From positions 7,749,201 through 7,811,200 of the forward strand of contig NC_092670.1 of the NCBI RefSeq assembly GCF_964355755.1: 62,000 nucleotides of DNA, read 5' to 3'. The notes beneath the pieces are model-generated. The model saw nothing but the letters and a program-made list of their open reading frames with translations. It had not been told where the DNA came from and did not search any database. Positions within the stretch are counted from its first letter, which is position 1. Each line of letters starts with the position of its first letter. The DNA is from Antedon mediterranea. Lineage: Eukaryota > Echinodermata > Crinoidea > Comatulida > Antedonidae. Positions 57,624 to 62,000 of this stretch are shown here, in pieces. Both the position numbers and the translations under genes were made by a program.

Positions 57624-58289
57624 ATAGTATAAGTAGTTTTGAACACTTTTATTTACATTTGTATTAACTACAACAGCGTCTTTTTTAACTACCATGGCCT
57701 AGCCGAGCTAGTAGGCCTACAAGTAGTTACGTAGTACACGCCACAGTGGCCCGGGCATAGGCCTCACTACACCTGCACCAAGATTATTAGCATATTGAAT
57801 TAGCGCCACGAGCGGTTTGTTATGATTTCATACCCATTTCAATCGCAGGCCTGTAATGTTTGTTACCATTTCTTTCTATTGATTTAGTCGTGCTATTAGT
57901 AGGCGTAATTTTGTTACTCTAGTAAAAGTAACGATCTTAGTTATTTACAACAATCAAAATGGCTTTGACCATAAAAAAATCTAATATAAAATAAAACTAA
58001 GTTATTAAGGTAAAAATAATTGAACATATATTATAATATTAGATTAAAAACATGGTTCAATGTTATAAAACACGTAGTGTTTTTTACTTTGACCAAAAAA
58101 TTGCATAAAAACATATTATTTAGGTATACCTTAACTGTATTTATCAATTAATAAGGTTCTGGTTAAATATAACTGTTTATTTTGTATTTTGTCTTTTTGT
58201 ACGAGGAATTATTATTTTGTTTTCACATTTTGAAACTAGGCCTACTAAAAATAGTCATTCATTTTTTAAAACATTTTTATTTGCGTAAC
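57624..58289. other. Intergenic with TAGGCCTA-type block
   Basis: About 57,690-57,790 is a GC-richer patch with catggcctagccgagctagt, aggcctac and gtggcccgggcataggcct. No gene seen. Confidence 0.5.
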
Positions 58290-59368
58290 AGCACATGATT
58301 ATATACAAATTAAATCAATATGGAATTAATGGCACTCTTCTAAAATGGTTCCAAAGTTACTTAAACTCACGTGAGCAACGTGTTATTATTGAAGGAACTA
58401 CCAGTCCTTGGGTGACCATTACAGCAGGAGTACCCCAAGGATCTGTTTTGGGTCCATTTTTATTTATTGTATTCATAAATGATATGGTTGATAATATCAA
58501 ATCTAATATTAGTTTATATGCAGATGATACTTCGTTATATGATATTTGTACAGATCGTAATATTTCAGAACAAAAATTAAATGGTGATCTTAATGTCATT
58601 TATAATTGGGCAAAAAAATGGAAAGTAACATTCAATGCTAACAAAACGAAAGCTATACTGTTTACACGTAAACATTTAGATAACTATGTTAGTTTAAATT
58701 TCAATAATGTAAATCTACAATTTGTAAATGATCATAGGCATCTTGGTGTAATGCTTAATGCAAAACTCAAGTGGGATTCCCATATCCAATCTGTAATTAA
58801 CAAAGCGTCTTTATCTTTAAATATGCTACGTCGTGTCAAACATATTCTACCTCGACAGGCTCTCTGTCACATTTACATATCACACGTTAGACCATTAATG
58901 GAATATGCAGCTCCTGTTTGGTGTAATATCCCAGATAAATTAAGTGATGAACTAGAAAATATCCAGATTTCTGCAGGTAGAATATGTACTGGTGCGTGGA
59001 AACATACAAGTCATAATGCATTAAGACAAGAATTAGGCTGGTTATCATTGGAAAAACGTAGACAATTTCTTAACCTAATACTGTTTTTTAAAATTATTCA
59101 TAAGTTAACACCGGTGTATCTTTACTCCTTATTTAATTTTTCTGACAATATTGAAGTTTATAACTTGCGTAACATCCGAAATATAATAATTCCATTTTGT
59201 AAGACCACATCATATCGTTTATCTTTTGTCCCATCTATTATAACACATTGGAATGAGTTAAATAATGAAATAAAAAATTCCTCATTTCTTGTTGAGTTTA
59301 AAAAATTGCTACTGAAATCCAATTGTTTGAAACAAAAAAACGTTCTTATTACAACTGACGCGTTTTAG
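58290..59368 (+). pseudogene. 5'-truncated LINE reverse transcriptase fragment
   Basis: A 357-codon frame covering the second half of a non-LTR reverse transcriptase. Visible are YGINGTLLKWFQSYL (9-23), AGVPQGSVLGP (44-54), the catalytic YADD (75-78), FNANKTKAILF (113-123), HRHLGVMLNAKLKWDSHI (147-164) and the thumb-side SHVRPLMEYAAPVW and WNELNNEI. An in-frame TAA lies just before (58,286-58,288). The endonuclease and the first RT motifs, including the aspartate of motif A, are missing, so the protein is inactive, yet the remaining frame is unbroken, implying a young insertion. The class (CR1/L2/Jockey-like) is a guess from motif style. Confidence 0.93.
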
Positions 59369-60416
59369 TCGCCGGTGAACGCATGGGTGAAATGTCTCCC
59401 CTTTGGTAAATTATGTGTCGAAAAATGGGGAATACATTTTATACGATTTGTTTAGGCCTAAGTAATATTTCCGATAAAAATGTCAGTATAATCAGGGAGC
59501 AACTCCCTGGTATAATTTACATGTATTGTAACCTCATGATTTGCACTGTACAACAACAGCATAATAATCTTATCAGATTGTTTATTAACTTTAAGCTAGG
59601 CCTAGCTAAGCCGTCTGCTCAGCCTAGCTAGCCTTGAATTTTTTGTCTAGGCCTATATGCATTCATGGGTTTGAAAATTCTTGGTCGTTTCGCCCCATTT
59701 ATCATTCCTGGGTTTTCTCGCACATTAGAATTGTGAAACACAAAATCCTATACAGAACTTCACTGCTGAGTGTCAGCCTAGCAGCTGGAGCCCAAGCAGC
59801 ATCGGTACATACCTACACTCTAGTAGGCCTAGGCCTAGCTTTAATTATTGAATATATAGCCACATGTTTCTCAAATCTCGTTAGATTTGACATTTTAGTA
59901 ATAAGTAGTCTCATAATCACATTATTACCCTGTGAAACATGATAGGGTCACATTCAGAATGTTTTAATATACTTTTTGCCCGTCAAAAATAACATCGCGA
60001 CAAAATAACAGATCGCCAGCTGCAGTAGTGTGATTGTGAAAAATGTCACGTGATCATACTCCCTAGCAAATTAAAAAACCCAATTGGACCCGAACGGGGG
60101 AAAGTGTCTATTTACGCAAAATTGCGCAATGTATACGCGATAACTATACCAGAAATAGAAAGATCTGGAAAAATTACATAAAACTACATTTAAAATTTTT
60201 TTTTTAGTTAAGAAATTAATTTTTTAGGATTATTCAAATATACCCCCCTTTTGGATGTAAAAGAATAGGAAATTACAAGGTATCCCCCCAAAACGCAAAA
60301 AGGCGTGATTTTCAAGAAACTCGTACTCATTGAAAAAAAATTCAAAAAAATATGAAGTATGGGGGATGATATTTTTAAATAATAGTTGAAATGTATGAAA
60401 AATAGTAATTTTCTGG
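59369..60416. other. Spacer between two LINE fragments, rich in TAGGCCTA blocks
   Basis: Contains four or more TAGGCCTA octamers (59,453; 59,597; 59,647; 59,823 region, partly overlapping), a micro-foldback at 59,493 and, from about 60,180, A/T runs with C-rich patches (acccccctttt, atccccccaaaa). The 102-codon frame at 59,634-59,942 has no recognised features. It may be an insertion into one LINE or the gap between two unrelated LINE remnants. Confidence 0.45.
59486..59516. mobile_element. 17-bp micro-foldback with 7-bp direct repeats
   Basis: cagggag-caa-ctccctg (59,493-59,509) is a perfect palindrome starting with CAGGG, immediately flanked on both sides by gtataat (59,486-59,492 and 59,510-59,516). 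It mirrors the 39-bp copy at 32,076, but shorter and with a 7-bp instead of an 8-bp repeat. Confidence 0.55.
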
Positions 60417-60803
60417 GTGGAGCTCCACTTTAATGTTGAGAATCCGCTTCATTTCTTATGTTACTGCCCTAATTATAATACACAAAGAGATATTCTACTT
60501 GTAAGCGCTAACTCAATTATTGAGGATATCTTAGCCAAGGATTTTTCTTTAACATTTAATTTTACATTTTTAAGTGAAATTTTTATTTTTGGTTCCGATC
60601 TTCTTTCGAATTGTGAAAATGCTTTATTATTTTATTATGTACAACAATTTCTTGTTAATTCTGGAAGATTTAATTGATGTTTCTGTTAGTTGTTTTAAAA
60701 TGTTGTATTTGTTAATCTGAGGCGCCTTGAAGCTAAGATGGTTCCATCTTGTAAGGCGCCTCTGTGTAATATACTGAATAAAAAAAAAAACAAAAAAAAA
60801 AAA
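60417..60803 (+). pseudogene. LINE C-terminus, 3' untranslated region and poly(A)
   Basis: The frame has NPLHFLCYCPNYNTQRDILL and ends LLFYYVQQFLVNSGRF, a zinc-finger-like CPxY C-terminus common in CR1/Jockey-type reverse-transcriptase ORFs (family knowledge). After the stop come ~100 bp of 3' UTR, a large hairpin, tactgaataaaa and an A-rich tail to 60,803. Same strand as the RT fragment 1 kb upstream; it may be the end of that element with the intervening part lost or replaced. The first codons (about 60,417-60,430) may not belong to the LINE. Confidence 0.75.
60719..60762 (+). terminator. 3'-terminal hairpin of the LINE RNA
   Basis: Outer arms gaggcgcctt (60,719-60,728) and aaggcgcctc (60,753-60,762) pair perfectly; an inner 7-bp pair aagatgg/ccatctt stacks above them. 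A 3' stem-loop just before the tail is the usual recognition structure for the reverse transcriptase of several LINE clades. It acts as an RNA element rather than a true transcription terminator. Confidence 0.65.
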
Positions 60804-62000
60804 CAGCACATGAACATGAAACATGTAGGCTAAATAAGCTGCTTTCATACTAGTACATTATTGGCAATCGGTTCTTTAAGTCCATCTCAAATACAATAAT
60901 ACGAACAACTCGTTTATACACAGTTAAAATTACATTTTCTGTAGCAAGTTACAAATGCAGTCAGAGTAAAAAATTATTATTGTAGGCCTAATTAGAAAAA
61001 AAAAATATCTAGGTTAGGTCAATAATAAGAATCACGCCTCTTAAGAATATTACGTTACGCACTGACAATAAGACAACTCAACCGAGATTTATTTTTGATT
61101 AAATCCCGAACGGGTGCTACAAGTGAACAGCGCACATGTACCTGCGCACAAATACGTGAGGCAATGTACACCTGTCGCGTGTTTACAGCCATCTCATAAA
61201 AGTAAACATCGTTATGATGTGCACTCTAGTAATACATACAGCACCAGGTGCGAAAGAAAGCTGAAGATGAATGATACAACATTAGTATGTAACATCGTTA
61301 TACTATACGATGAATCATGCACTACATTTGACTAATGACGACTTGGAAACGTCCATTATTAAAAAGTAATTACTACGCATGCATATGCAGTAATGCCACT
61401 ATAATTGACGATTTTGTGTGGCTTAGTGTAATAGTTAATCTGGCCAAATGCCGATTGAAATTATTAGTAATATTACTGAAAGGTAATTATAAACCAGAAA
61501 TATTAAAAAATACTGTACATTAAAAACGTATCGAGGCAAAACTTAACATACACAAGTTTATCCTTACCATTTAATTTGTATATCAGTTTTTGTTTCACAG
61601 AATAATTAAACATCTAGGCCTATTGAATGTTTCTATTGAATGGTTCTATTACACGGTATGCATTTGTGCATTCGAAAATCAGTCGTTACGGTAAGTGTTG
61701 TATACTGCTTTAATTAGCAGCCAAATTGGGACACATTGAGTAAAAGGGAAGCTTGGAATACATACAAGTTTACCTACAACTTTAAAGTAGGTGTTTGTGA
61801 AAGAAATAATTAATATTGTGTATTCGTCGCTAAATCGACAGCATTTTTGCTGGCTTATTTTGTGTAACTATGCAGGTCCAGTTCGCGACTTGTTCGTAAA
61901 CCTCTTATCATTCATTAGGCCTATAAATTGTAAATTAGCAACATCTTTCCCGCTGCAGAGAGATTACTTTGTTAAAACATATCTGGGCATTGCTATCATT
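60804..62000. other. Intergenic, no gene seen
   Basis: AT-rich with three TAGGCCTA octamers (about 60,983, 61,615, 61,916). Frames of 62-73 codons have no family features. Confidence 0.5.

Noticed and set aside
1-62000. Bacterial operon, prophage or plasmid
   Set aside because: No dense gene arrangement; LINEs, SINEs and a seven-transmembrane receptor show nuclear animal DNA.

Overview
This window looks like AT-rich, gene-poor nuclear DNA from a marine invertebrate, most likely an echinoderm. The evidence is that A+T is about two thirds by eye, that there are no operons or bacterial-type genes, and that reverse-transcriptase LINE remnants, tRNA-derived SINEs, many foldback elements and minisatellites are present. 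The 8-bp palindrome TAGGCCTA is also scattered at very high frequency. The echinoderm assignment is inference; the sequence itself only shows a metazoan-style genome.

Only one convincing host gene is present: an intronless rhodopsin-class GPCR of 356 codons on the minus strand (7510-8580), with all hallmark motifs except the usual TM4 tryptophan. The other protein-coding remains are pieces of non-LTR retrotransposons: a C-terminal LINE fragment with a (TCTTA)n tail near 43 kb, a reverse-transcriptase fragment at 58.3-59.4 kb, and a LINE C-terminus with a 3' hairpin and poly(A) at 60.4-60.8 kb.

Layout. 0-6.2 kb: a tandem duplication, two foldback elements, and a composite GAT-rich satellite invaded by a SINE. 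6.2-9.4 kb: the GPCR and its flanks. 9.4-16 kb: short inverted-repeat elements of three families (called A, B and C here). 16-30 kb: mostly unique AT-rich DNA with two copies of a minus-strand SINE, a 633-bp TTAA-flanked inverted-repeat element and a GC-rich foldback. 30.5-32.9 kb: a 39-bp minisatellite growing from a family B element, a 39-bp hAT-like palindrome with a perfect 8-bp target duplication, and a 22-bp minisatellite. 34-40 kb: more foldbacks and a ~131-bp tandem array. 42-46.3 kb: a family C copy, a LINE tail, a 62-bp tandem array and a retro-insertion flanked by 27-bp direct repeats. 46.3-53.8 kb: mostly unremarkable. 53.85-56.12 kb: a 2.27-kb element with 35-bp terminal inverted repeats that also carries iterated internal copies of its terminal motif and what looks like a 5' exon/intron. 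57-62 kb: LINE fragments and TAGGCCTA clusters.

The genes do not form a pathway. The window is best read as one receptor gene in a landscape built by small DNA transposons, SINEs and tandem repeats. The most novel-looking items are the 2.27-kb element with iterated termini, a family of 17-39-bp micro-foldbacks that keep target-site duplications, and the TAGGCCTA excess.
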